A program made the translations under genes and the position numbers. Positions 45,754 through 53,798 of a DNA stretch of 64,000 nucleotides are shown here, piece by piece. The stretch's first letter is position 1. The number at the start of each line of letters is the position of its first letter. The stretch lies in contig NZ_JAHLPM010000001.1 in the NCBI RefSeq assembly GCF_018917865.1, positions 372,001-436,000 of the forward strand, in the 5' to 3' direction. This stretch comes from Tissierella simiarum. GTDB taxonomy: Bacteria > Bacillota > Clostridia > Tissierellales > Tissierellaceae. Below the pieces are notes generated by a model that worked only from the letters and a program-made list of their open reading frames with translations, made no database searches and was not told where the DNA came from.

Positions 45754-45770
45754 TTGGCACTGTAATTGCT
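45754..45770 (+). promoter_or_regulatory. Sigma-54 promoter of the NCS2-like permease
   Basis: TTGGCACTGTAATTGCT is an almost perfect -24/-12 element, with GG and GC ten bases apart. Transcription should start near 45781, about 63 bases before the ATG at 45844. Confidence 0.9.
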
Positions 45771-45843
45771 TTATATAAATATAGGTAAACAAAAAAATTA
45801 TAAAAGAAATTATTAAACTATCAAATGGAAAGGAGAGAAATAT

Positions 45844-47196
45844 ATGGCTTTAAAGAGAGAACATGGTCAAGAACATCCTTACATACCAGCTGGCATATTT
45901 AAAATCAGACTTCCCTTTGTTCATTATAGATGGGAAAGGTCTGAGGCCCTACAAGCTATATTGATGTGTGCCACTTGTTTAGGAGCAATACCAATTCTAA
46001 CTGAAAATTTAGGACTATCCTTTGATATTGCATGGAGCATGGTCATAATTAATGGATTTTTATATTGTATACATGCCTTATTAGGGGATCCTGTAGTTCC
46101 AGGATGGATAACTCCATCTATTCCTCTTACTATTGCTTATTTAAGTAAATTTGCCATTGGTACCGAAAGAATACATGCTTTAATAGCACTACAACTTATA
46201 GTTGGATTAATATTCATAATTATGGGAACAACAGGTATAGCAGGTAAAATGATGAAGATAGTTCCCAATTCAATAAAAGCCGGTATCCTATTGGGAGCAG
46301 GATTTTCTGCCATAATAGGAGAGTTTAAAATAGGAGGAAGATTTGAACTATATCCTATATCCGTTACTATAGGTTCTGCATTTGCATTTTATCTATTGTT
46401 CTCTGAAAAATTTAGACAGTTAAGAAAGAAAAATAGATTTTTTAATAGTATAGGTAAATATGGTATGCTTCCTGCAATAATAGTAAGTATTATAATTGGA
46501 CCTATTGCTAAAGAATTACCTATACCTGAAATAGAAATAGGCTCAATAATTCATATTCCCAATTTTTCAACTATAATAAAAACTATTAGTCCTTTTGGAA
46601 TTGGTTTTCCAGAAGCTAAATTATTTATATCAGCTATACCTATGGCTATAATGGCATATATAATAGCTTTTGGAGATTTTGTTACTAGTGAAGCTTTGAT
46701 TAATGAAGCTGATGAAATAAGAAAAGACGAAAAAATTGACTTCAATTCAAACAGATCAAATTTAATAAGCGGTTTTAGAAATATAATAATGGCATTGATA
46801 GCACCTTATGTACCACTATGCGGACCATTGTGGGCAGCCGTAACAGCTGCTGTATCCCAAAGATATAAAGAAGGTAGGGAAGCTATGGATTCTATATTCG
46901 GTGGTGTAGGGACATTTAGATGGATGACCTTCATCTCTGTTACTCTAGTTCCTATAGTTTCTCTTGTTCAACCAGTGCTTCCAGTAGCATTATCACTGAC
47001 ATTATTGGTTCAAGGATACATATGTACAAGACTTGCAATGGATATCTGTGATACTGATTTAGATAAAGGTATTTCAGGAGTTATGGGGGCAGTATTAGCT
47101 ACAAGGGGAGCTGCTTGGGGATTAGCCATTGGAATAATCCTTCATTTAATACTGAGTAATTCTAAAAAAAGTGAGGTAAATAAAGTTATTAATTAA
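45844..47196 (+). CDS. NCS2/NAT-like (uracil-xanthine permease superfamily) membrane transporter
   Basis: This 450-aa protein has about 12-14 hydrophobic segments. The middle has GFGIGFPEAKLFISAIPMAIMAYIIAFGDFVTSEALINEADE and the end has SGVMGAVLATRGAAWGLAIGI. The layout and the acidic residues in the central helices resemble nucleobase/ascorbate or SulP-type carriers of the APC fold, but the nucleobase signature is not clear. The ATG at 45844 follows AAAGGAGAG. It is monocistronic and sigma-54-controlled. The substrate is open: a nucleobase or a carboxylate is possible. Confidence 0.65.
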   Translation: MALKREHGQEHPYIPAGIFKIRLPFVHYRWERSEALQAILMCATCLGAIPILTENLGLSFDIAWSMVIINGFLYCIHALLGDPVVPGWITPSIPLTIAYLSKFAIGTERIHALIALQLIVGLIFIIMGTTGIAGKMMKIVPNSIKAGILLGAGFSAIIGEFKIGGRFELYPISVTIGSAFAFYLLFSEKFRQLRKKNRFFNSIGKYGMLPAIIVSIIIGPIAKELPIPEIEIGSIIHIPNFSTIIKTISPFGIGFPEAKLFISAIPMAIMAYIIAFGDFVTSEALINEADEIRKDEKIDFNSNRSNLISGFRNIIMALIAPYVPLCGPLWAAVTAAVSQRYKEGREAMDSIFGGVGTFRWMTFISVTLVPIVSLVQPVLPVALSLTLLVQGYICTRLAMDICDTDLDKGISGVMGAVLATRGAAWGLAIGIILHLILSNSKKSEVNKVIN

Positions 47197-47244
47197 TTTT
47201 ATACAAAGATTTTATCTTCATACTAAATACAAATGAAAAGTCAA

Positions 47245-47267
47245 AAGCATCTGTCTAACAGATGCTT
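47245..47267 (-). terminator. Terminator after the decayed toxin gene
   Basis: AAGCATCTGT and ACAGATGCTT are separated by three bases, and TTTTGACTTTTC follows on the minus strand. It overlaps the stop of the toxin remnant and also lies about 50 bases after the permease gene. Confidence 0.75.
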
Positions 47268-47412
47268 AAAGTATATCTTCATATTTTCGACGACCATAAA
47301 GTATTCGCATAATAACCACTTGTTTCTCAACATAAATATAACTATAAATCTGCTCTAGATCATAATTCGCTTTTTGTATAAATTTTAATCTATGGATATT
47401 CTCTACAATTCT
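47266..47412 (-). pseudogene. ParE/RelE-type toxin remnant with internal deletion
   Basis: The frame reads RIVENIHRLKFIQKANYDL, then EQIYSYIYVEKQVVIMRIL, then YGRRKYEDIL and stop. The first part matches the N-terminal helix of ParE toxins (KLKFxPKAxxDLExIYxYI) and the last part their C-terminal strand (VxIxRILYGRRxYEDIL). The middle of the protein (some 50 residues) is missing and the two ends are joined in frame. No good start codon is visible. It lies directly after the antitoxin remnant, as expected for the module, and cannot encode an active toxin. Confidence 0.75.
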
Positions 47413-47663
47413 TCTTTCTCATTTTTTCAAAAACATTTTCAGCATCTAAAAGTAGTTCACCGTTTTTAACCTGTGTCTCTGCTTCGGTAAGTTTTCTATA
47501 TAAATCTGCTCGAGCTATCCTCTCGTTCATACGTTTTTATGCTCATAATAACTAAATCTCCATAGCCATTTTTGGTTATAAAAATCGGTTCTTGTTTGCT
47601 ATTATAAAGTTCCGAAATTTCAGTTGTATTTCTCAAGTCCTTTATTGACCTAATTTCAGGCAT
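47390..47663 (-). pseudogene. Phd/YefM-type antitoxin with frameshift
   Basis: The ATG at 47663 (or 47668) follows GGAGGAGTG. The first frame reads MPEIRSIKDLRNTTEISELY, then a segment ending FITKNGYGDLVIMSIKTYE, typical of Phd antitoxins, and then runs out of register to a stop. In the next frame the usual C-terminus continues: NERIARADLYRKLTEAETQV, then KNGELLLDAENVFEKMRKKN. One base has been lost or gained near the TATGAACGAG stretch at about 47533. A truncated 55-residue DNA-binding part could still be made. Confidence 0.8.
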
Positions 47664-47668
47664 AGCAT

Positions 47669-47842
47669 CACTCCTCCGTTAATATTATGCCTTAATTTAA
47701 TACCCTTATATCCTCCGAGATAAACAACAGAGGTTTTCGGGCATTTTCTATAAAATTATCCTTCTCATCATGCTTGAACCCTTATTATCACTTCGTATTC
47801 CCCTACACATAGCTAATATTACTTTATGACAAAATCATACAT
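47669..47842. other. Unassigned gap
   Basis: About 170 bases lie between the antitoxin remnant and the vanZ-like gene. There are short open stretches on the minus strand (for example a frame ending KPLLFISEDIRVLN) but no start, ribosome site or family match that I can support. It may hold the promoter of the decayed module or further gene debris. Confidence 0.4.
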
Positions 47843-48319
47843 CTATAATATTTTATCTTTTTTTCTGCGAATTTTACTAATTATTTTACATATACCAATT
47901 CCAGTAGCTGCTCCAGCACTGTCAATAAGTACATCTTTTACCTGTGCACCTCTACCTGGTACAAATAACTGATGTACTTCATCTGATATAGCATAAAGTA
48001 TACAAATACCTAAAGCTATGGCAAAAGCTTTAAAACCGTTAATGCCTTTTCTATTTACAATATTCATAACCAATACTCCAAGTATAAAATAAGCAAAGAA
48101 ATGTGCATTTTTTCTTAACAAGTGATTAAATCTATTTATATCTATATTTGCATTAGGTATAATCTTTTCTAATGTTTTTACAATAACTTCAGTTATTCCT
48201 TTACTTAAGCCATTAGATTTCTCTACTACCTGAGATGATAAATAAAAAATCAGAACTAGCCAAAGTATAACTATTGTCCATGAAATTAGGATATAAGCTT
48301 TATTTTTTCTTCTAGTCAT
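47843..48319 (-). CDS. VanZ-family membrane protein
   Basis: This 158-aa membrane protein has four hydrophobic segments and the VanZ signature residues LRKNAHFFAYFILG and AISDEVHQLFVPGRGAQVKDVLIDSAGA. I start it at ATG 48319; the open frame runs 15 codons further to a TTG without a ribosome site. VanZ-like proteins are widespread in Clostridia; one gives low-level teicoplanin resistance, but most have no known role. It stands alone between the toxin-antitoxin debris and the sugar cluster. Confidence 0.85.
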   Translation of the reverse strand: MTRRKNKAYILISWTIVILWLVLIFYLSSQVVEKSNGLSKGITEVIVKTLEKIIPNANIDINRFNHLLRKNAHFFAYFILGVLVMNIVNRKGINGFKAFAIALGICILYAISDEVHQLFVPGRGAQVKDVLIDSAGAATGIGICKIISKIRRKKDKIL

Positions 48320-48436
48320 GTTATACACTTCTTTTCCATTTAATTTTTCTATATTGGCTTTCAAGAATTAATATAGTATTGTCCTATTTTATCATATGTT
48401 TATATCCAATTCCAATAGGAATAATCAAATGTAGAT

Positions 48437-48485
48437 AAAAGAAAGCCATCACTAGCAATTCTAACTGCTAATAATGACTTTCTTA
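48437..48485 (-). terminator. Terminator at the end of the sugar-catabolism operon
   Basis: On the minus strand a long imperfect stem (AAGAAAGTCAT...AGCA paired with TGCT...ATGGCTTTCTT) is followed by TTTATC. It lies about 55 bases after the SDR stop and closes the nag-uxu operon. Confidence 0.7.
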
Positions 48486-48540
48486 TCTTTTCTATCTTTT
48501 CGTAAATTAGATAATAGAAAATAACTACTATATAGAAAAT

Positions 48541-49398
48541 CTATACCCCTGAATAAGCTAAAAATCCTCCGTCTACAGGTATTACAACTCCATTAACAAA
48601 GCTAGATGCTTCTTCGTTTACTAAGAATAATAAAGCTCCAATAAGCTCTTCTGGTTTTCCGAATCTATTCATAGGTGTACTATTTAAAATTTTTCTTGAT
48701 CTATCTGTATAGGAACCATCTTCATTTAATAATAATTTTTCATTTTGACTGGTTAAGAAAAATCCTGGTGCTATACCATTTACTCTGATTCCAACTTTTG
48801 ATAAATGGACAGCTAACCATTCTGTAAAGTTAGAGATAGCTGCTTTAGCACCTGAATATGCTGGTATTTTAGTCAAAGGAGTATATGCATTCATAGATGA
48901 TATATTTATTATAGTACATCCTTTTCTTCCTACCATATCTTTTGCAAATTCCTGGGATGGTAAAAATGTTCCCAAGAAGTTTAAATCAAGTACAAATCTA
49001 ATACCCTCTCCATCTAAGTCAAAAAAAGTTACATTATTTTCATCAGTATTGTTTAAATCTTCTTCATATAAATATTCTTTTGTAGTAGTACCTTTAGGGT
49101 GATTGCCTCCTGCTCCATTTATTAAAATATCACAGGGTCCCAATTTTTCTAAAATCTCAACATGAGCTTTTACTAGACTTTCTTTATTTAAGACATCTGC
49201 TTCAATGCCTATGGCAGTGCCCCTATTATCTATAATTTCCTTTACTTTTTTATCTAATTTTTGTTGATTTCTGCCAAGTAAAGCAATCTTAGCGCCACAG
49301 GCAGCTAATGCATCTACCCATAAACTCCCTAGTACGCCTGTCCCTCCTGTAACTACAGCTACTTTGTTACTTAAATCAATTTTAAATGGTAGTTTCAT
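48541..49398 (-). CDS. uxuB: SDR-family oxidoreductase, D-mannonate (fructuronate) oxidoreductase type
   Basis: This 285-aa short-chain dehydrogenase has the nucleotide loop VVTGGTGVLG, the NNAG-like INGAGGNHP, catalytic Ser in INISSMNAY and YSGAKAA as YxxxK. It is of the SDR type of UxuB seen in Bacillus YjmF rather than the long-chain enterobacterial form. The place directly after uxuA supports D-fructuronate to D-mannonate interconversion. The ATG at 49398 follows AAGGAGTG. It is the last gene of the operon. Confidence 0.82.
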   Translation of the reverse strand: MKLPFKIDLSNKVAVVTGGTGVLGSLWVDALAACGAKIALLGRNQQKLDKKVKEIIDNRGTAIGIEADVLNKESLVKAHVEILEKLGPCDILINGAGGNHPKGTTTKEYLYEEDLNNTDENNVTFFDLDGEGIRFVLDLNFLGTFLPSQEFAKDMVGRKGCTIINISSMNAYTPLTKIPAYSGAKAAISNFTEWLAVHLSKVGIRVNGIAPGFFLTSQNEKLLLNEDGSYTDRSRKILNSTPMNRFGKPEELIGALLFLVNEEASSFVNGVVIPVDGGFLAYSGV

Positions 49399-49402
49399 AA
49401 TC

Positions 49403-50461
49403 TCACTCCTTATTTACATTATCTAATGTTTCCCAAATACCTGTTATATACATTGCACCAAGAGCTCTGTCATACAATCCATATCCAGGTTTACCAGTTT
49501 CACCCCAAATCATTCTGCCATGATCAGGACGAAGGTAGCCATCAAATTTATTTTTATGAAGAGCTTTCATTATTTCAACTATATTTAAAGAGCCACAAGA
49601 TGAATAATGAGCACTTTCTTCAAAACTGCCATCATCTAACAATTTAATGTTTCTTACATGCATAAAGTGTATTCTGCCTTGTGCTGAATATTTATCCACC
49701 ATTCTAACTATATCATTAAAACTTCCACTTCCTAAAGAGCCAGTACATAGAGTTAATCCATTATATTCACTATCTACGAGTTTCAAAAATCTATCTAGGT
49801 TTTCCTCTGTTGTAATAATCCTAGGTAATCCAAATATAGACCATGGCGGATCATCCGGATGTATTGCCATTTTTACGTTACTTGCTTCAGCTACTGGTAT
49901 TATTTCTTTTAAAAAGTACTCTAAGTTAGTCCAAAGGTCTTCTTCATCAATTTTTGAATATTTATCAAATAAATCCTTAAGGTCTTCTTTAGTATAACTT
50001 GAATCCCATCCTGGTAGTGATAATTCCCCCTTCAGTGGGTCCATCTTGTCAATTTGATCCTTGTAGTACACAAGGGCAGTGGAGCCATCTTCTAATTTTT
50101 TATCTAGTTGAGATCTTGTCCAATCGAATACTGGCATAAAATTATAACATATAACTTTTACTCCTGCTTTTCCTAGATTTATAATGTTCTGCTTGTAGTT
50201 CTCTATATATTTATCCCTGCTTGAAAAACCTAATTTTATATCTTCATGTACAGGAACACTTTCTATAACGTCAAAGTTTAAACCTGCTTTTTCAACAGTT
50301 TCTTTTAGCTTGTTTATACTTTCCATACTCCAAACTTCACCAACTGGTACATCATATATTGCTGTTACTATACTATCCATACTAGGTATCTGTTTAATAT
50401 ATTCTATTTTTACTGGATCCTCTTCTCCATACCACCTAAATGATAGTTTCAGATTAATCAA
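49403..50461 (-). CDS. uxuA: Mannonate dehydratase
   Basis: This 352-aa UxuA enzyme dehydrates D-mannonate to 2-keto-3-deoxygluconate in hexuronate breakdown. Motifs are [11 protein letters not shown] at the N-terminus, [13 protein letters not shown]-like [30 protein letters not shown] and [11 protein letters not shown], with the metal-binding Cys and His residues. The outermost start is TTG 50461, but it touches the GGGGG ribosome site. Homologues begin at the equivalent of LKLSFRWYG, where the codon is CTG (50452), nine bases after the ribosome site. The true start is therefore uncertain. Four bases separate it from uxuB. Confidence 0.95.
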   Translation of the reverse strand: MINLKLSFRWYGEEDPVKIEYIKQIPSMDSIVTAIYDVPVGEVWSMESINKLKETVEKAGLNFDVIESVPVHEDIKLGFSSRDKYIENYKQNIINLGKAGVKVICYNFMPVFDWTRSQLDKKLEDGSTALVYYKDQIDKMDPLKGELSLPGWDSSYTKEDLKDLFDKYSKIDEEDLWTNLEYFLKEIIPVAEASNVKMAIHPDDPPWSIFGLPRIITTEENLDRFLKLVDSEYNGLTLCTGSLGSGSFNDIVRMVDKYSAQGRIHFMHVRNIKLLDDGSFEESAHYSSCGSLNIVEIMKALHKNKFDGYLRPDHGRMIWGETGKPGYGLYDRALGAMYITGIWETLDNVNKE

Positions 50462-50493
50462 CCCCCTATTATTTATATTTTATTCTTAATAGC

Positions 50494-51252
50494 CTATAGC
50501 CATCTAACTTTTCCTTTAAATCTTTCCATAAATTGTTTGTTCCAATCATCGCCACCATCCGAGTTCCCACTTTGCCAAATAGGCGGCCTAATACCTTCTT
50601 CAACTAAATTATTTATAGTTTCAACCACTAGAGAATTTAAAACAAAAGCATTAGCAAAAGTTGAAAGAGCACCAACTTTCTGCTCCAATCCTTCTATTTT
50701 AAGTACTGCGTCTCCAACTTCGATCTTACAATCCAAAGCATAATCTACAATTTCATGAAGATTTTTCTTAGAAGGATGTCTTGCTACATGATCCGAAGGT
50801 GTAGACTCAGCATGAATAAAAGAAGATACTCCAATAGTTGTAGCACCCAATCTTTTAGCTTCTAGTGCTGAATCTATTACGGCTGAATTAATTCCATATG
50901 CATTAGCAATTATTAATAAATCACCTTCACCTATATTATTATCTCGTACTACTATTTTTCCGTACCCTGGTAATCTCTCAATCTCCATAGATCTTAATGC
51001 ACCATTACTAAGAAGTGTTCCACCATCTAATATAGCACTAACGTGCATTAATCCACCTGCTCTAAAAAATATTTCTTGTGAAGCTAAATTAGAATGTCCA
51101 CCTGGTCCCCATATATAAACTAATTTATCTTGTTTTATATGTTTTGATAATACTTTTGCCACTTCTTTTATCTTAACTTTTTCTTCTTCATATATTTTTC
51201 TAATATGACCAGTTACTGCCTCATAATACATATCTATTATATCAACTTTCAC
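50494..51252 (-). CDS. SIS-domain sugar isomerase-like protein (UPF0309 type)
   Basis: This 252-aa SIS (sugar isomerase) fold protein has the phosphosugar-binding pattern YIWGPGGHSNLASQEIFFRAGGL and the second serine-rich loop GATTIGVSSFIHAESTPSDHV. UPF0309 proteins often accompany amino-sugar genes; the reaction is not established. The start is GTG 51252 behind GGATGTGATTTA, and this G is shared with the stop of the upstream hydrolase gene (TAGTG), so they are coupled. It precedes uxuA by 32 bases. Confidence 0.8.
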   Translation of the reverse strand: MKVDIIDMYYEAVTGHIRKIYEEEKVKIKEVAKVLSKHIKQDKLVYIWGPGGHSNLASQEIFFRAGGLMHVSAILDGGTLLSNGALRSMEIERLPGYGKIVVRDNNIGEGDLLIIANAYGINSAVIDSALEAKRLGATTIGVSSFIHAESTPSDHVARHPSKKNLHEIVDYALDCKIEVGDAVLKIEGLEQKVGALSTFANAFVLNSLVVETINNLVEEGIRPPIWQSGNSDGGDDWNKQFMERFKGKVRWL

Positions 51253-52532
51253 TAAATCACATCCTTCATTAGATTTTCGACACATTCTACCATGGCCCCC
51301 TTTATAAGGTTGTCAATTTCCGTAGAATATTTCCCTGGTAATCCAAAATAATAAATAAAATCTTCTGATTCATATCCGCCTTCCAATAGCTGTTCTCTCG
51401 TAGCTAAATATCCAATCATCCCATTAGAACAACCTAAGGTTAAAAAATTAATATCCTTATATTTTTCTTTTATATATAAAGCATATTCAGTAACTACTTC
51501 TCCATTTAATGTAATTATCATTAGGTTCCTTGACAACTTAATACCTTGAACATGAAGATAAATGCCATCTATTTCTTTCTCTGGATGTTCTTTAATAAAC
51601 TTAATCCATCTAAGAAAAAAGTCATTATTTTCTGCACTAAAAAGTTTATTTTCTTGTTGAATAGATAGATCCATTGGCATTTTTATTTTTAATGAATAAC
51701 TATCTAGTTCAGACTTAATTATCTTTCCATTCTTTGAAATAATTTTTATTATCTTATCACTAATTTGATTTCCAAGGTTTTCTACTGTTTCAAAGGTTCC
51801 ACGGAAAAATTCTTCTCCAATTATAAGTTTTGGTCTAATATTACCTGAAAATCCTTGTAAAAATAAAACTATACTACCTTCAAATTTATCCTCTAGGTTC
51901 TTACATATGACCCCAGGATAATCAGTATTTATATAGTTATCATCGGTTACGTTAGCATGTAGTGCATAGTTAATAAGAATTGATTCTACTTTCCCAGATT
52001 TTACATTGTTAAATTTTATTAGGCTACACGTATTATCTATTTCTCCTTGATAGTTTGGTTTCATCAATATTTTGCCATTTTCTTTTAACCTTCTATTGAC
52101 CCCAAAGTACATTTTATCTTCGATGTATTCCACATATACATCTATTGGATTCATAAAGACAGAATCCAATAAATGTATAACTTTTTCTTTCAAAAACTGT
52201 GAATAGCTTTGGCTATATTCTCCAAGTTCAGGCAGCATATCTTTTGGTAATAAAGGTCCACTGTGATTATGAGTGGCTGAAAATATTATATTTTCCTTAC
52301 TAATCAAATATTTTCTTTCTATTATACTCCTAAGTTCTTCTACTACTTCTTTACTCCAAAATAATATATCAGCAGTAAATATAGCCACTTTTCTATTATC
52401 TACTTCCATTATTAAAACCCTAAGATATAAATTATTTTTTACACCTACATATCTACTATCTCTATGGGCAAATCCTCCTAGCTTTAACTTTTCTTGAGGA
52501 GTTATATCAATCTTACCTTTATATATTTTCAT
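51252..52532 (-). CDS. Neutral/alkaline ceramidase-like hydrolase domain protein
   Basis: This 426-aa protein has the zinc motif FSATHNHSGPLLP and NYALHANVTDDNYINTDYPG of the neutral ceramidase N-terminal domain, and LQGFSGNIRP near residue 230. It has no signal peptide, so it acts inside the cell. The nucleophile serine of true ceramidases is not evident at its usual place, and the C-terminal domain is short. The context with nagA, nagB, an epimerase and uronate genes suggests an amidase or lactonase acting on a sugar derivative. The start is ATG 52532 behind GACGAGG, overlapping the epimerase end by 14 bases. Confidence 0.75.
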   Translation of the reverse strand: MKIYKGKIDITPQEKLKLGGFAHRDSRYVGVKNNLYLRVLIMEVDNRKVAIFTADILFWSKEVVEELRSIIERKYLISKENIIFSATHNHSGPLLPKDMLPELGEYSQSYSQFLKEKVIHLLDSVFMNPIDVYVEYIEDKMYFGVNRRLKENGKILMKPNYQGEIDNTCSLIKFNNVKSGKVESILINYALHANVTDDNYINTDYPGVICKNLEDKFEGSIVLFLQGFSGNIRPKLIIGEEFFRGTFETVENLGNQISDKIIKIISKNGKIIKSELDSYSLKIKMPMDLSIQQENKLFSAENNDFFLRWIKFIKEHPEKEIDGIYLHVQGIKLSRNLMIITLNGEVVTEYALYIKEKYKDINFLTLGCSNGMIGYLATREQLLEGGYESEDFIYYFGLPGKYSTEIDNLIKGAMVECVENLMKDVI

Positions 52533-53796
52533 ATTCCTCGTCCCTTTCATGCAACAGGTCTAGAATTAACATGAAATTTCTAAGTATATGAAAAGGATCT
52601 TTTACAGGAAGTGCTACTACTTTGTTAATAGGTTTTCCTTCCCTATCTCTGATCTGAATCCATTCCCCGATTTCTCTATTAGGGTTTGGGAAAGTATGGA
52701 ACACATATTTATGTGCCTCATTATATATTTTTAGCATGTCCTTATCTTTAGTTTTAAAATAGAGAAGCAATGATGTATAAAGAAGTTCTGAATGAGGCCA
52801 CCACAGCTTATAATCCCAAGTATCATTAATTAGTTCTTCAAACTTGTCCCCAATAAGCCTTCCTTCTGGCTTTAACCCCTTATTCCTATTAACAAATCTT
52901 AATAGTCCTCCAAATTCCTTATCCATTCCAATATCCAATGTAGAATTAAATATATCCTTTATCTTATTAATCCTATTATCATATCCACCTAATGATTCAA
53001 GACCATGAATTAAAAACCATAAACACTCAATAGTATGACCAGGATTAATATGGTTGTGTAGTAGTGTATCCTTGTACTCATCTATTTCCGTTTTCAATTC
53101 ACATATTGTATTATTCTTTTGTACATGATAGTCAAGAATTTCATCAATTTTCTCTTGCAATAAATTTTCTAGTTCCAAGTCATATTTAAACCCTGTGGCT
53201 CTACTAGTTTCTAGACATTCTTGAAGACAATTGGATAAAATCATAGGTATAGAATGAGACCTAAAAGCCTTATCGACTGGATATGGTTCAGTCATATAAT
53301 CACCAGAATCTATCCTATCCATAATGCTGTTTAGAACTTTATTTGCATACTCTAAAGCCTCTTTGTTTCCTAAAAATCTACCATATGCATTAAAGCCAAT
53401 CAAAACAAAGGTATCAGCAAAAATACTAGTATCCATTCTTCCATCAAAATCTATCTTACTTCCTTCTCTAGTCAAAGCATAGGCACATTTAAAGTCATCT
53501 AAGAAAACATTGTCTTTAAGAAATTGGAAGGTTTTAGCTGCCATATCCTTTATTTCTGATAAATCTAAATTCAATTTATCTTCACTAACCATTATAAATA
53601 GATTACTTACAAGCCATAAAAATCTTCCTTGAGACCAAGTATATTTATCTTTTGAAGAAAGCTCTGTGCCTTGATTATTGAAGCAGGTATATACACCTCC
53701 AAATTCACTGTCATAGGCTCTTTTCCAGAATGGGAAAAAGTTTTTCTCAATTTCTTCTCTATAAAACTTCCTTAATTCTTTAAAATTGCTATACAC
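52519..53796 (-). CDS. N-acylglucosamine 2-epimerase (AGE) family protein
   Basis: This 425-aa (alpha/alpha)6-barrel protein has the start FYREEIEKNFFPFWKRAYDSEFGGVYTCF, the YTWSQGRFLWLVSNLF pattern, HNHINPGHTIECLWFL and DYKLWWPHSELLY, with the His residues of AGE and mannose isomerase enzymes. It could epimerise N-acetylglucosamine to N-acetylmannosamine or act on a free sugar. The start is GTG 53796, only two bases after the transporter stop. It overlaps the hydrolase gene downstream. Confidence 0.85.
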   Translation of the reverse strand: MYSNFKELRKFYREEIEKNFFPFWKRAYDSEFGGVYTCFNNQGTELSSKDKYTWSQGRFLWLVSNLFIMVSEDKLNLDLSEIKDMAAKTFQFLKDNVFLDDFKCAYALTREGSKIDFDGRMDTSIFADTFVLIGFNAYGRFLGNKEALEYANKVLNSIMDRIDSGDYMTEPYPVDKAFRSHSIPMILSNCLQECLETSRATGFKYDLELENLLQEKIDEILDYHVQKNNTICELKTEIDEYKDTLLHNHINPGHTIECLWFLIHGLESLGGYDNRINKIKDIFNSTLDIGMDKEFGGLLRFVNRNKGLKPEGRLIGDKFEELINDTWDYKLWWPHSELLYTSLLLYFKTKDKDMLKIYNEAHKYVFHTFPNPNREIGEWIQIRDREGKPINKVVALPVKDPFHILRNFMLILDLLHERDEEYENI

Positions 53797-53798
53797 TA

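Noticed and set aside
45361-45843. Riboswitch (purine or similar) before the permease gene
   Set aside because: No conserved aptamer pattern was found; the paired elements are DNA palindromes upstream of the sigma-54 promoter and so would not be in the transcript.
47669-47842. Possible short gene on the minus strand (frame ending KPLLFISEDIRVLN)
   Set aside because: No start codon with ribosome site and no recognisable family; kept only as unassigned gap.
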